Origin: Orientallactaga sibirica
Taxonomy: Eukaryota; Chordata; Mammalia; Rodentia; Dipodidae
Length of the DNA stretch: 64,000 nucleotides
Assembly (NCBI GenBank): GCA_036365145.1
Contig: JAEOAD010000040.1
Coordinates: forward strand, 16,839,501-16,903,500
Reading direction: 5' to 3'
The notes under the pieces are model-generated. The model ran no database searches and was not told the origin of the DNA. It saw nothing but the letters and a program-made list of their open reading frames with translations. Position 1 is the stretch's first letter. Each line of letters opens with the position of its first letter. The translations under genes were made by a program, and so were the position numbers. Of the stretch, positions 32,255-43,305 are shown in pieces.

Positions 32255-32500
32255 AGGGCTGGAGAGATGCCTTAGCAGTTAAGGTGCCTGCCTCCTAAGC
32301 CTAAGAATGCTGGTTCCAATCTCCAGGTCCCACGTTTAGCCAGATGCAAAGTGACGCAAGGGCGCAATGCCGCACCTGACCACAAGGGGGCGCATGCATC
32401 TGGATTTCATTCGCAGCAGCTGAGAGACTGCTGGCGTGCCCATCTCTATCTGTCTTCCTCTCCCTCTCTGTGTCTCTCAAAAAAAAAAAAAAAAAAATTG
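32255..32500 (+). mobile_element. tRNA-derived SINE, long form
   Basis: Near-intact insert (gtgacgcaagggcgcaatgc) and CTCF-like motif at 32,380-32,393; A tail instead of AAAT. Confidence 0.93.
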
Positions 32501-32710
32501 AAAACAAGGTAACAAACCCCTCAGGTTCTTTGAGGCTCATGTTACATCAGACTACTAGTCTTTTTGTTGTCGTTTTGGGTCAGGGGATTGTGTAGCACAT
32601 GCTGGCTTCCTACATGCTGTATAGTTGAGGTTGGCCTTGAACTCCTCATTCTCCTGCTTCTTTCCATCTCCCCAGTGCTGGGAAATCAGGCACCACACCC
32701 AGCTCTCCAC

Positions 32711-32715
<5 letters not shown>

Positions 32716-32747
<32 letters not shown>

Positions 32748-32870
32748 AGATAAGGTTTCACTCTAGCCTAGGCTAACTTGGAATTCACTATGTAGTCTCA
32801 GGGTGGTCTTGAACTCACAGCAATCCTCCCACCTCTGTCTCCCAAGTGCTGAGATTAAAGCACGCACCAG
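32716..32870 (-). mobile_element. B1-like SINE with 30-T tract
   Basis: Reverse; flanks ctccacagc / ctccactgc. Confidence 0.88.
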
Positions 32871-32989
32871 CTCCACTGCTCTTCTTTATTGGGGTGCTAA
32901 GTCTTCTTTATTTAGCAAAGATTGAAGGAGCTAGTCTTGTGTCTTCCCACTTCTACCTCATACTCTTATGCTTGGTGATTTTAGCACCT

Positions 32990-33345
32990 ACAACACTTGT
33001 CCCTTGAGACCATCGTGGAAGACATGGAAGAAAGAACCTCAGAACCAAAGGAAGGGGAGGAGTGCTTTGGAATACTGTCTTCTGGTGATTGAGAGACCAT
33101 TCATAACTTTACCATGGCTAAAGCTACCTACATAAGACAGGCATAATATGAAGGGGGCGGGAAAGTCATGATGACATCAACATAGAAGAGTTGGAAAGAA
33201 GGGGTTTAGTGGAGGGGGGTAAGGGAAGGAGCGGTGGAGGGGGATAAGGGAAGGAGAGACAAAGGAGGATGGTTGGAGGTGGTTATGATCAGGGTACATT
33301 GTGTATATGACTGGAGGTTGTCAATAAAATTTTTATAAAATGGAG
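32990..33345 (+). mobile_element. L1 3' UTR fragment
   Basis: Purine-rich ggggtaagggaagg repeats, gtcatgatgacatcaacat and terminal ggttgtcaataaaat match the L1 3'-end type seen at 3.9 kb and 60.6 kb. Confidence 0.5.
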
Positions 33346-33895
33346 GCTGGAAAGATGGCTCAGCAGTTAAAGCACTTTCTTTTTTTTTAAAATAAGAGGC
33401 TGTTGAGAGCTCAACACTAAAGGAGATTTCTTTTCTATTTTTATTTATTTATTTATTTGAGAGAGTGAGAGAGATATACAGAAATAGGCAGGTAGAGAGA
33501 GAGCAAGAGAGAGAGAGAGAGAATGGGCACACCAGGGCCTCCAGCCATTGCAAATGAACTTCAGATGCGTGCGCCCCTTGTGCATCTGGCTTACGTGGGT
33601 CCTGGGGAATTGAGCCTCAAACCAGGATCCTTAGGCTTCACAGGCAAGCGCTTAACCGCTAAGCCATCTCTCCAGCCCCTGAAGCACTTTCTTGCAAAGC
33701 CTGATAGCCTGGGTTTGATTTCCTAGTTCCCACTTAAAGCCAGATGCTTTAAAAACGTGGCATATGCATCTAGAGTTCATTTGCAGTGGCAGGAGACCCT
33801 AGTGCTCCATAGTCAGTCTCTCTCTTTCTGCCTCATTCTCTCTGTCTCTCTCAAATAAATAAATAAAAACATTTTTTTTTAAAAAATGTATATGT
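33346..33895 (+). mobile_element. tRNA-derived SINE split by another SINE
   Basis: Left part 33,346-33,381, right part 33,682-33,895. Confidence 0.9.
33382..33681 (-). mobile_element. tRNA-derived SINE inserted in SINE
   Basis: Bounded by the 12-bp duplication aagcactttctt (33,370-33,381 and 33,682-33,693). Confidence 0.92.
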
Positions 33896-33897
33896 AT

Positions 33898-34115
33898 GGG
33901 CTGGGGAGATGGTTTAGTGGTTAAGGCGTTTGCCTGCAAAGACAAAGGACCTTGGTTCAATTCCCCAGGACCCACGTAAGATGTACAAGGTGGCACATGT
34001 GTCTGGAGTTCATTTGCAGTGGCTGAAGGCCCTGGCGCACCCATTCTCTCTATCTCTCTCTCCCTCTTTCTCTCTCTTGTTCTCTCAAATAAATTAATTA
34101 ATTTAAAAAATAGTA
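33898..34115 (+). mobile_element. tRNA-derived SINE, short form
   Basis: Complete. Confidence 0.92.
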
Positions 34116-34331
34116 ATTGAGGAGTTAGTCTAGTATTTTAAAAACGTATATTATGAAAAAATTGTCCCTAAGCACCTCACACTTTTAATTCCTTAACTTT
34201 ATTTCCAACATTATTTTCTTTTACTCCATTTCAGTAAAACATTCTCATGGTCATAAACCTTAAAAACTCATTATGACTGCAGAACTACTTCACCTCCCAA
34301 AATCATTTATGGAATTCTACACTCTTATTTT

Positions 34332-34495
34332 TTTGTTGTTGTTGTAGTTGTTTTGTTTTTTTATTGTTATTGTTTTTTTCAAAATAGGGTCTTGCTCTAG
34401 CCCAGGCTGACCTGGAATTCACTATGTATTCTCAGGGTGGCCTTGAACTCTGCTTCTTGAGTGCTGGGATTAAAGACGTGCGCCACCATTCCCAG
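34332..34495 (-). mobile_element. B1-like SINE, partly deleted
   Basis: Reverse; lacks the middle (cttgaactctgcttcttgag). Confidence 0.85.
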
Positions 34496-34512
34496 CCAAA
34501 CTCAACACTCTT

Positions 34513-34553
34513 AATATTTTACTTATTTACTAATTTATTTGAGAGAGGGGGAG

Positions 34554-34587
<34 letters not shown>

Positions 34588-34750
34588 GCAGACAGAGAAA
34601 GAGAATTGCCGCACCAAGGCCTCTAGCCACTGCAAACAAACTCCCAGACGCATGTGCCACCCTGCACATCTGGCTTATATGGATACTGAGGAATTGAACC
34701 TGGGTGCTTAGGCTTTGCCTAACAGCCTTAACAGCTAAGACTCCAGCCCC
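34513..34750 (-). mobile_element. tRNA-derived SINE
   Basis: Reverse with long GA-rich tail complement. Confidence 0.88.
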
Positions 34751-34767
34751 AAATTCTACACTCTTAT

Positions 34768-34986
34768 TTTTAAATATCTTTTATTTTTATTTATTTATTA
34801 GAGACAGAGTGAAGGAGAGAGAGAGAGAAAGTGAGAATGGGTGCACCAGGGCCTCCAGCCACTGCAAACGAACTCCAGATGCATGTGCCACCATGTGCAC
34901 CTGGCTTATATGAGACCTGGAGAATCGAACCAGGGTCCTTAGGCTTTGCAGACATGCGCCTTAACCGCTAAGCCATCTCTGCAGCC
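34768..34986 (-). mobile_element. tRNA-derived SINE
   Basis: Reverse, near complete; target duplication aaattctacact on both sides. Confidence 0.93.
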
Positions 34987-35845
34987 CAAATTCTACACTG
35001 TTGATAAATTATCTCTTCTCTTTGTAGCACCACCATTGTCACCACTTTCATTCAAGCCCTTTGGAGCAGCCAATCCAGAGACACCCTCTCCCTTCTCCTC
35101 CCTAACCCCCTCCCCCCTCCCCCAACGTCTTCACTTCCTCTCTTCCCACTTGTCATTTTGCCAGTTCTCCTTATGGGGCTTCCTGTCATCAGCACTCCTT
35201 TGTTCTCACCTTAACTGCCCTGCCCTTCTCACTTTTCACTTTATTCATTAGAGAAATCGGACCCTGGGTGAAATTTAATTCCCCACTTGCCTCCCGGTAG
35301 CACTGAGCAACTGAACATTGCTGGAGGATAATCAGCAACAATGTTGACCTGGCTGGACTTCAAAAATGTTCGAATCAGCCCTTTAAACTCTTTAACAATC
35401 TTGCTACAGTTACTGCTGTTTCCCACTCTCTTAGATAATTGTTTAGGGAGCTTTCTTCAAACTCAGCCATCTCTCCCCAACTTCTCACTTTAGAGAGTGA
35501 CCTCCCCTCTGACTTGAGAAAACAGAGGTAACCGGAAGAAATCCAACGTACTTTTCCCTCACTAAATCTACCAGTCCACTCGCCTCTTAGCATCTGCAGC
35601 TGCATACTTCTTGTAACCTTGCATACGCCATCAGCACAGCTCTTTGAAGCCAACATTGCCACAAAGAGTTCCATCCTTTAGGCTTATCAGCTATAGCAAT
35701 CCAGCAATGCCCCTTGTATCTGCAGTGTTTCATTGTCTTGCTGGGCCAGCATACAGCAGGATCTAAATTCTCTATGGTGTCCTTCCATGACTTGTTTTCT
35801 ACTTCTGCTTGCTGTTAACAGTACATTTAAAATGTCTATCATGGG
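34987..35845. other. Intergenic, probably ancient repeat remnants
   Basis: The longest SINE-free intergenic stretch here. Parts (35,500-35,620) resemble an old eutherian repeat I cannot name. No gene supported. Confidence 0.3.
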
Positions 35846-36050
35846 GACTGGAGAGATGGCTTAGTGGTTAAGGCATTTGTCTGCAAAGCCAAAGGACCTC
35901 TGTTCAATAACACAGGACCCACGTAAGCCAGATGCACAAGGTGGTGCACGCGTCTTGCGTTTGTTTGCAGTGGCTGAAGGTCCTGGCGCACACATTCTCT
36001 CCCCCACACTGCCTCTTTTTCTCTCTCAAAGAAATAAATAAAAATAAAAA
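35846..36050 (+). mobile_element. tRNA-derived SINE
   Basis: Complete. Confidence 0.9.
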
Positions 36051-36054
36051 TAAT

Positions 36055-36162
36055 GCCAGGCGTGGTGGTGCATGCCTTGAATCCCAGCACTACATAGTGA
36101 ATGAATTCCAGGTCAGCCTGGGCCAGAGTGAGACCCTACCTCAAAAAAACAATAAATAAATA
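36055..36162 (+). mobile_element. B1-like SINE, central deletion
   Basis: cagcact joins directly to acatagtgaatg. Confidence 0.88.
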
Positions 36163-36181
36163 ATAAGAACACAAATCTGAG

Positions 36182-36378
36182 GGGTTTGGGAAATGGCTCA
36201 GTGGCAAAAGGTGCTTGCTTACAAAACCAATTGACCCATGTTCAATTTCCAGCACCTTTGTAAAGTCAGGTGCAAAAAATTTCACAAGCACCTGGCATGC
36301 ATTTGTAGAGGCAAAGAGGCTCTGGCATGCACAAAGATACACATATGCACTTGCAAATAAATACATTAAAATACCTTT
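36182..36378 (+). mobile_element. tRNA-derived SINE, old
   Basis: Diverged body with tail aaataaatacatt. Confidence 0.65.
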
Positions 36379-36384
36379 AAAAAT

Positions 36385-36545
36385 TGGGTGTACTGACTCA
36401 CACGTTTAAGCCTAGCATTCAGGAGACTAAGGTAGGAGGCTCACTACTGTGAGTTCAAAGCCAGCCTCGGCTAAAGAGAGTTCCAGGACTGCTTGGGCTA
36501 AAATGAGACGCTGCTTCAAACAAACAAACAAACAAACAAACAAAC
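36385..36545 (+). mobile_element. B1-like SINE, old, (CAAA)n tail
   Basis: Tail of about 7 AAAC units. Confidence 0.7.
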
Positions 36546-37003
36546 AGAATCAAAACCTGGTCTTTCCCTATATTTTCAAAACCCTAATGAGCAAGTCTAC
36601 CCCTGAGCCCTCGTGCCCATACCTCTCCTTCTCCCTCTTTGCAGCTGGTTCAGCAAGTTGGACTCTGCTCTTCTGTGACCATGTCAATGTCAAAATCATA
36701 GCGGAGGAACCAGAGTGCCAATTTATTGGGCTTTGACTCCCTTAATTTCTTCACGTGTAAAATGGATATAATAACAGTCTCCAATTGTAGTGGATACCTT
36801 TGGGGATGTCTTCAGGGCCACATGGCTTCACAGCTTCTAAGAACAACCACCTTGCCTAGCTCTCTCAACCTCTCCTGTAAATGTAGACCCTCTGGAATCT
36901 TTGTTTTTATATTGGGACCTGGTACTACTGTGTGAAGGGGAATGAGTGAGAGCTAGCCGGCTCCCAGGTTCTCTTTCATGGGAATTTGTGATTTATCTTT
37001 TTG
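36546..37003. other. Intergenic unique sequence
   Basis: No call. Confidence 0.35.
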
Positions 37004-37163
37004 TTGTTGTTGTTGTTGTTGTTTTCAAAGTAGGGTCTCACTCTAGCCCAGGCTGACCTGGAATTCACTCTGTATTCTCAGGGTGGCCTCGAACTCATGG
37101 CGATCCTCCTACCTCTGCCTCCCAAGTGCTGGGATTAAAGGCGTGCGCCACCACGCCCGGCTT
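37004..37163 (-). mobile_element. B1-like SINE with (GTT)n
   Basis: Reverse, near consensus; tail complement is (GTT)n. Confidence 0.92.
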
Positions 37164-37947
37164 TTCAGAATTTGAAATTTAGATCCAACAATTCAATCCA
37201 GTTTGGTCTGTTTGCTTCACAAAAATAAACAAACCCTGAACTTGGGGATCAGAGGTTGTATAATAATGATGTCTGTCCCTGAGCCACCATAGTTGAGGCT
37301 GAGTCCACAGAAAAGGGGCGAGGTCAATAAAACAGTAAGCCAAAGCCACAGAGACTGTGACTACAGAGCTAAAACAATAGCCTGGGACGGCACCTGTCAC
37401 CCATCCTGTCCCAGGTCATTTCGGAGGCTCATTACTTTTGCCCTTTATTGAAATATCTCTGACTCCTCTCAGAAAGCTTCCCTTCTTGCCTAAGGCATGC
37501 ATGCTTAGCTTCTGCCATTTGCAACAGAACCATCTTGGCCAATGCAACATTACGTGGTGTTTTTAAGAAATGAGTTAAGGTCCACTTGAGAAGACATGGC
37601 ATAGAGAAGTTAGGTGACTTGCCCAAGGTCTCAAAAGGCTATGAGCCTTGAGCCAGGGTCTATGTCTCCAGGGCTGATGGAATAGGAGGAGGTGACTGTC
37701 TTTGAGGACACAATTATCAATTATCTTCATGGAGGGCACTGGGGAAACGGGACAGTGCTAGTTTTTCTGGTAAGTGGTGATGTGGAGATGAGGTTTCTGT
37801 GAGCTCTGCACGGGGCTACAGGAGGAAACTGTTGGAGACTAGGAATAAGAGGCAGAAGTAACCGCTTCAGATTGTGAAAAATGCAAGCTTTGTGTTTGGT
37901 GGTCAAATCATTTTAAATTTGTATATATTAGTCATATGATATATATA
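37164..37947. other. Intergenic unique sequence
   Basis: Nearly 800 bp free of young repeats; no gene supported. Confidence 0.4.
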
Positions 37948-38095
37948 GGCTGGGTGTGGTGGCACATCCCTTTAATCCCAGCACTTGGTAGGCAGAGATA
38001 GAGTGGCCTTGAACTCAGGGCGATCCTCCTGAGACTACATAGTAAATTCCAGGTCATCCTGGGCTACAGTGAGACCCTACCTTGAGAAAACCAAA
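37948..38095 (+). mobile_element. B1-like SINE
   Basis: Middle section rearranged (gagtggccttgaactcagggcgatcc is reverse-sense B1 sequence). Confidence 0.82.
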
Positions 38096-38100
38096 AGAAA

Positions 38101-38145
<45 letters not shown>

Positions 38146-38255
38146 AAAGGAAGGAAGGAAGGAAGGAGGAAGGAAGGAGGAAGGAGGGAGGGAGGAAGGA
38201 AGGAAGGAAGGAAGGAAGGAAGGAAGGAAAAAGAAAGGAGGAAAAGAAAAGATGT
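38096..38255 (+). repeat. (GAAA)n-(GGAA)n microsatellite
   Basis: Pure AAAG passes into AAGG, at a B1 tail. Confidence 0.97.
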
Positions 38256-38410
38256 GAGTTAGCACATGTATTCCTGCTGCTGGGATTGGCAATCAAAGCA
38301 TCCTAAGGGTCCCCTAAGAGGGACCTCAGATGAAGCTGCCCATCAGGATGCTGCGGTTCTTCTATCTCTCAGTGTAAGTGGTTAACCAGCCCCATTTTAA
38401 TAGACATTCT

Positions 38411-38610
38411 TTTTAAAAAAATTTTATTTATTGATTGATTGATTGATTTGCAAACACAGAGAGATAGAGAGAAGGCGAGTGATTGAGGAACACCTGGGCC
38501 TCCAGGTGCATGCACACTGCATCTGGCTTTATGTCGGTACTGGGGAATCAGACCTGGGTGGTTAAGCTTTGCAGGCAAGAGCCTTAACCACCAAGCTATT
38601 TCTCATTCCT
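38411..38610 (-). mobile_element. tRNA-derived SINE
   Basis: Reverse, small deletions; flanks gacattct / (c)attcct. Confidence 0.85.
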
Positions 38611-38837
38611 TCTGCATTGGTGTTTACAAGGAATTCTAAAATGACCTTTGGAACTCTCTCATTGCTGTATTCCTTGAGGATACTTCCATGACTTCCCTAT
38701 GTCATGAATAGTTTGTGTCCCTCTTAGCCTGTCCATGCACAGTACTGAATAAGCCCAGAGGACTCTATGCCTCATTGTCTCCTTCCTCTGCTTCATGTAT
38801 AGGTTTATAGGGCCATTCACAGGGTCAAAGCAGACGT

Positions 38838-39067
38838 GTTTTTTTTTTTAATATTTTATTTTATTTAATTGAAAGAGAGAAAGAGGCAGGGTGGGGGATG
38901 AGAGATAAAGACAGAGATTGTGAGCACCAGGGCCTTCAGCCACTGCACACGAACTCCAGACACATGCTTCACCTTGTGCTTCTGGCTTACATGGGTCCTG
39001 AGGAATCAAACCTGGTCCTTTAGCTTTGTAGGCAAGCGCCTTAACCGCGAAGCCATCTCTCCAGCCC
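38838..39067 (-). mobile_element. tRNA-derived SINE
   Basis: Reverse; target duplication gcagac(g) / acagac. Confidence 0.9.
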
Positions 39068-39247
39068 AGTACAGACTTTTCTATCTCCCCAGATGCTCTG
39101 AGTACCATCGTGGTTAAGTACTACTCTCATGCTGTCTTGAATTGTCCATTAACCTTCTTGAACTCCGCTCTTCTGAGAATTTTCTCCTGAGACACAAGGT
39201 CAACGTAGAAGTCTGGGGAATAGTATATGGGACAATTTGAATAAAAT

Positions 39248-39428
39248 GGGCTGGAGCTATGGCTTGGCAGTTACAGGAGCTTGCTTGCAAAGCATGATGC
39301 CCTGGGTTCGATTCTCTTCCAGCCACATAAAGCCAGATGCACAAAGTGGCACATGTGTCTGAATTTCGTTTGTAGTGACAGAAAGCCCTGGTGCATCCAT
39401 ACTCACTCTTTCCCTCTGTTTTTGTGGT

Positions 39429-39460
<32 letters not shown>

Positions 39461-39655
39461 AAATATATATATATATATATTTTTTTTTTGGTTTTTCGAG
39501 GTAGGGTCTCACTCTGTTCCAGGCTGTCCTGGAATTCACTATGTAGTCTCAGGGTGGCCTCGAACTCTCGGCGATCCTCCTACCTCTGCCTCCCGAGTGC
39601 TGGGATTAAAGGCGTGCGCCACCACACCTGGCTCTAAATAAAAATATTAAAAAAA
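39248..39655 (+). mobile_element. tRNA-derived SINE with B1 inserted in tail
   Basis: Body to the CT run at 39,463; after the B1 the aaataaaaatatt tail resumes. Confidence 0.85.
39484..39634 (-). mobile_element. B1-like SINE
   Basis: Near-consensus reverse copy inserted into the SINE tail. Confidence 0.92.
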
Positions 39656-39662
39656 TAAAATA

Positions 39663-39965
39663 AACTGGGCATGGTAGTGCATGCCTTTATTTTATTATAT
39701 TACTATTATTATTTTATTTATTTATTTATTGGTTTTTCAAGGTAGGGTTTCATTCTAGCTCAGGCTGACCTGAAATTCACTCTGTATTCTCAGGGTGGCC
39801 TCGAACTCTTGGCAATCTTCCTACCTCTGCCTCCTGAGTGCTGGAATTACAGATGTACACTTTAAAGAGGTAAGAGGCTTGCTGAGTCTGAGGCCAGCCT
39901 GGAACTACAGAATGAGTTCCAGGTCAGTGTGGGCCAGAGTAAAACCCCACCTCAGAAAAACAAAA
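39663..39965 (+). mobile_element. B1-like SINE split by reverse B1
   Basis: Head at 39,663-39,690, then a reverse B1 (39,732-39,855), then the remainder to aaaaacaaaa. Confidence 0.75.
39732..39855 (-). mobile_element. B1-like SINE
   Basis: Inserted head-on into the preceding B1; T-rich ATTT tract at its tail end. Confidence 0.85.
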
Positions 39966-39967
39966 TC

Positions 39968-40115
39968 ACCCGGGCGTGGTGGTGCATGCCTTTAATCCCA
40001 GCACGTGGGAAGAAGAGGTAGGAGGATCACCATGAGTTCGAGGCCACCCTGAGAATACAGAGTGAATTCCAGGTCAGCCTGGGGTAGAGCAAAACCCTAC
40101 CTCGAAAAAAAAATC
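39968..40115 (+). mobile_element. B1-like SINE
   Basis: Complete. Confidence 0.92.
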
Positions 40116-40128
40116 GTGCGTGCGTGCG

Positions 40129-40163
<35 letters not shown>
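40116..40163 (+). repeat. (GTGC)n / (CA)n
   Basis: gtgcgtgcgtgcgcacgcac then CA units, a palindromic alternating purine-pyrimidine tract. Confidence 0.92.
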
Positions 40164-40164
<1 letters not shown>

Positions 40165-40187
40165 AATGTCAAACAAACAAAAGGTTA

Positions 40188-40814
40188 TGTCGGGGCCTGG
40201 GCTATTGGACATGGCTGGGGATCTTGGGCTGGGGGGGTTGCAGCCGGCCTTATCGTCAGGAACCCACTCTGGCATGGGAGTTGGCCCTCCCTTCTCCCAA
40301 GGTGTGCCTCATCTTCGTTCAGAGGAAATGGAACCGATGGGCCCTCCCCTCTCTCCCAGGGCACCTGAATATTCCATAGCCTAAAGTTTTGCACCCCCTT
40401 TCCTGACCTTGTGGCTAGCTGCCCAAGAGACCCTTATATGTTAGTAAACAGTCTCCCTGCAGCTGCAGCCATCTGAGATGTGGCTGAAGTCACATTGCTT
40501 TTCCCTCCACGTCTGTTATATCTCTTGCGACTTCTCCCTTGCAACTTCTGCCTTCCAACACCAGCCAATTAGATAGCGACCCATAAACCTGTGTATCCAA
40601 TCGCCTTATGATCTGTATGTGCCTTCCCAACCTTTCTCAAGTGTTTATAAACCCATTCCCATTTTGAATAAACCAGTGATGTCCATCAGATGGTCTCCCG
40701 GGGGGAGGGGTTCATTGTCCGCTGCACTCACCTCTCTAAGACTTGCTTCCCCCAGCTCCTCCTGTGCCTAGGACGACCGTGGCCAACGACCCCTGGGAGT
40801 AGCGAGGACCCTCA
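40188..40814 (+). mobile_element. LTR of an endogenous retrovirus, probably solo
   Basis: Begins TGTCGGGG. It contains CCAAT-type boxes (ccagccaatt, tatccaatcg), a TATA-like tttataaaccc near 40,645, and the polyadenylation signal aataaa near 40,667, followed by a G/T-rich U5-like part. The order matches a U3-R-U5 LTR. The right end (ccctca at 40,814) is uncertain and I found no target duplication. No retroviral coding sequence adjoins it. Confidence 0.6.
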
Positions 40815-40885
40815 AGGCCAGGCATGTGGCATACTCCTTTAATCCCAGCACTGGAGAGGTAGAGGAGGTTTGAGGTAAGTACCTC
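40815..40885 (+). mobile_element. B1-like SINE fragment
   Basis: Head only (ggccaggcatgtggc ... cagcactggagagg). Confidence 0.7.
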
Positions 40886-40925
40886 AAACAAAAAAAAACA
40901 AACATAAATAAATAAGTAAATAAAT

Positions 40926-41115
40926 GGGGCTGGAGAGATGGGTCAGCAGTTAAGGCATTTTCCTGCAAACCCTAACAACTGGGGACCGATTCTCCAGCAC
41001 CCATGTAAAGCCAGATGCACAGTGGTGCGCATGTCTGGAGTTCATTTGCAGTGGCCGGAGGCCCTGGCACACCATTCTCTCTCCCTCTCTGCTTGCAAAT
41101 AAATAAATATAAACA
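40926..41115 (+). mobile_element. tRNA-derived SINE
   Basis: Complete. Confidence 0.9.
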
Positions 41116-41960
41116 AGCAAACAACAGAAAATTGTGGGCTATGGTGCTGGAAAAATAGGTTGAGGTCTGCTATGCAATCACCACTGAAAACAACACAACA
41201 ACCCAACCCAACAACTTCCGATATTGGAAGACTCTTCATAATAGGAGGGAGAGATGAACGTGAAGTCCAGATACTTGTTCCCCTGCAAGAGCTCAGCAGT
41301 GGCTTCTGCCTTCATTACCATGGCCACAGAGTCACGGCCTCCCTATTGGCACTGCCACTTATGTGATATTCACTTACTATTATGACCATTTTTCCTACTT
41401 TTTTTTTTTAAACTAGAAGTTCTTTAGTAACAAAGTTCTCCAATGTGAAGGACACTTTTGATGTCAATACCATTTTAGAGGCTAGAACAAATTGTTTTCT
41501 TACTTGCATGAAAATTACCAGGCTGACATCGTACAGGCTAAAAATGTTCCCCTAGCAGGAGTTCTATAAATAGATCCCAAATACTAAATAGTGTTGAGTG
41601 GGATTTCACAACAGCCATCAGATATCTACATATGGTTGTAAAGCTGGTCTATGGAAAATGTGACCTGCTGAAGTACCGGGACAGCCAAAGTTAAAATTTT
41701 TCAGAGGGGGCAAAAAAACCTTACGGATAATGATTCACTTGTTTTTACCTACTGAATGAAAGAACATTAAGTCCCTAAAGGCAAGGTATCTTTGAAGGAC
41801 AATTGTAACACTGTTTAGTTGTGATGGTTTTTTTTTTTTTCCCTATGTGAAGGGATAGTTTACTGTAAGAGGATTTCATTTCAGTGGGTTTATGAAATAT
41901 TTGCTATGATGGTACTTTATTATACATGTAGCAGATAACAATGTTTTAATGTGGTAAACA
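41116..41960. other. Intergenic unique sequence
   Basis: About 845 bp, AT-rich, no young repeat and no gene supported. Confidence 0.4.
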
Positions 41961-41961
41961 T

Positions 41962-42238
41962 GGGCTGGAGAGATGGCTTAGCAGTTAAGGCTCCTGCCTC
42001 CTAAGCCTAAGAACGCCGGTTCCAATCTCCAGCAGTTCCAATCTCCAGGTCCCACGTTTAGCCAGATGCAAAGTGACACAAGGGTGCAATGCCGCACTTG
42101 ACCACAAGAGGGGCGCGTGCATCAGGATTTCGTTCGCAGCAGCTAAGAGACTGCGGGTGCACCCATCTCTATCTGACTTCCTCTCCGGCTCTCTCTCTCT
42201 CTCTCTCTGTCTCTCTCCAAAAAAAAAAAAAAAAAAGT
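41962..42238 (+). mobile_element. tRNA-derived SINE, long form
   Basis: Has a 21-bp internal tandem repeat at the B box (ttccaatctccag twice); flanks ttaatgtggtaaacat give a 16-bp target duplication. Confidence 0.95.
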
Positions 42239-42440
42239 TTAATGTGGTAAACATCTAGAAAATGATAAATCACTTACATGTTGTTTTATTACTTGAGCCT
42301 GAGCCTTTCCTCTAATATTAGATACACTACTAAGGTTTGTCATTTTCATAATTAATACACGGGACACACATGGTCCCGGTGTCAATTACCCACACACTAA
42401 AATCCAAGCCAGACTGACACTTTAATTAAGAGACTAAAAC

Positions 42441-42650
42441 TGGGGCTGGAGAGATGGCTTAGTGTTTAAGGCACTTACTTGCCTGAGAAGCCCAAGGACT
42501 CAGGTTCCACTCCCCAGAACCCATATAAGCCAAATGCACAAGGTGGTACATGCATCTGGAGTTCATTTTCAGTGGCTGGATGCGCTGCTGTGCCTATTCT
42601 CTCTGTCTGTCTCTCTTCTATCCCTCTCTGCTTGCAAATAAATAAGAAAG
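42441..42650 (+). mobile_element. tRNA-derived SINE
   Basis: Flanks agagactaaaac on both sides are the target duplication. Confidence 0.93.
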
Positions 42651-42909
42651 AGACTAAAACATTCAGGCTGACTGGCAAGCAATTTCCCCACTGAGTCACC
42701 CTCCTGGCCTCACATTAAGGTTATTATTTGTGTATTACAAAGAAAAATATGAGTAATATTCAACAGATGAATCTATTATTAATAATTTTGAGATAGTTAT
42801 AGCAAAGTTGCTTTTTGGGTTTTTTTTTTTTTTTTTTTTTGCAAAGTTGCTTTTAAGAGCATCTAAATCAAATTTATTGGCAAAATTCTCTTTTCTGTTT
42901 TGCCATAAT

Positions 42910-43030
42910 GATCTCAAAATCATCATGTCTTGTATGGGTGTGAGTGTGCCATGGCACATGTGTGGAGGTCTGAGGACAACCTCAGGGCGTTCGTCTTTCC
43001 AGTCCACCCTGCCTGAGACAAGGTCTCTTT
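42910..43030. mobile_element. Old rodent interspersed repeat
   Basis: gccatggcacatgtgtggag-gtctgaggacaacctc is a common rodent repeat phrase; family not named. Also aaagttgctttt(t/a) is duplicated around a T tract at 42,805-42,853. Confidence 0.4.
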
Positions 43031-43129
43031 TGTCGTGGTTGGTTGTGGGTGCCTATGGAACAGTCCAGAGCGTCCAGATTCTCCTGGATCCACTTCCCAT
43101 TGTTGTAGGTACATTGGAACTACAGATGT

Positions 43130-43300
43130 GGGCTGGAGAGATGGCTTAGTGGTTAAGATGTTTGCTTGTGAAGCCCAAGGACCCAGGTTTGATTTCCCTG
43201 TACCCACGTAAAGTCAGATGCACAAGGTGGCGCATGTGTCTGGTTTGTTTGCAGTGGCTAGAAGCCCATTCTCTCTCCCCACCCACAAAAAAATATATAT
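43130..43300 (+). mobile_element. tRNA-derived SINE, 3' shortened
   Basis: Deletions after gtctgg and before cccattctc. Confidence 0.88.
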
Positions 43301-43305
43301 ATAGA

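Noticed and set aside
35375..35674. 99-codon minus-strand frame
   Set aside because: Falls in sequence resembling an ancient repeat; no start context or family match.
40188..40400. Retroviral coding sequence near the LTR
   Set aside because: Frames of 80-105 codons overlap the CA repeat and LTR U3; none resembles gag, pol or env.
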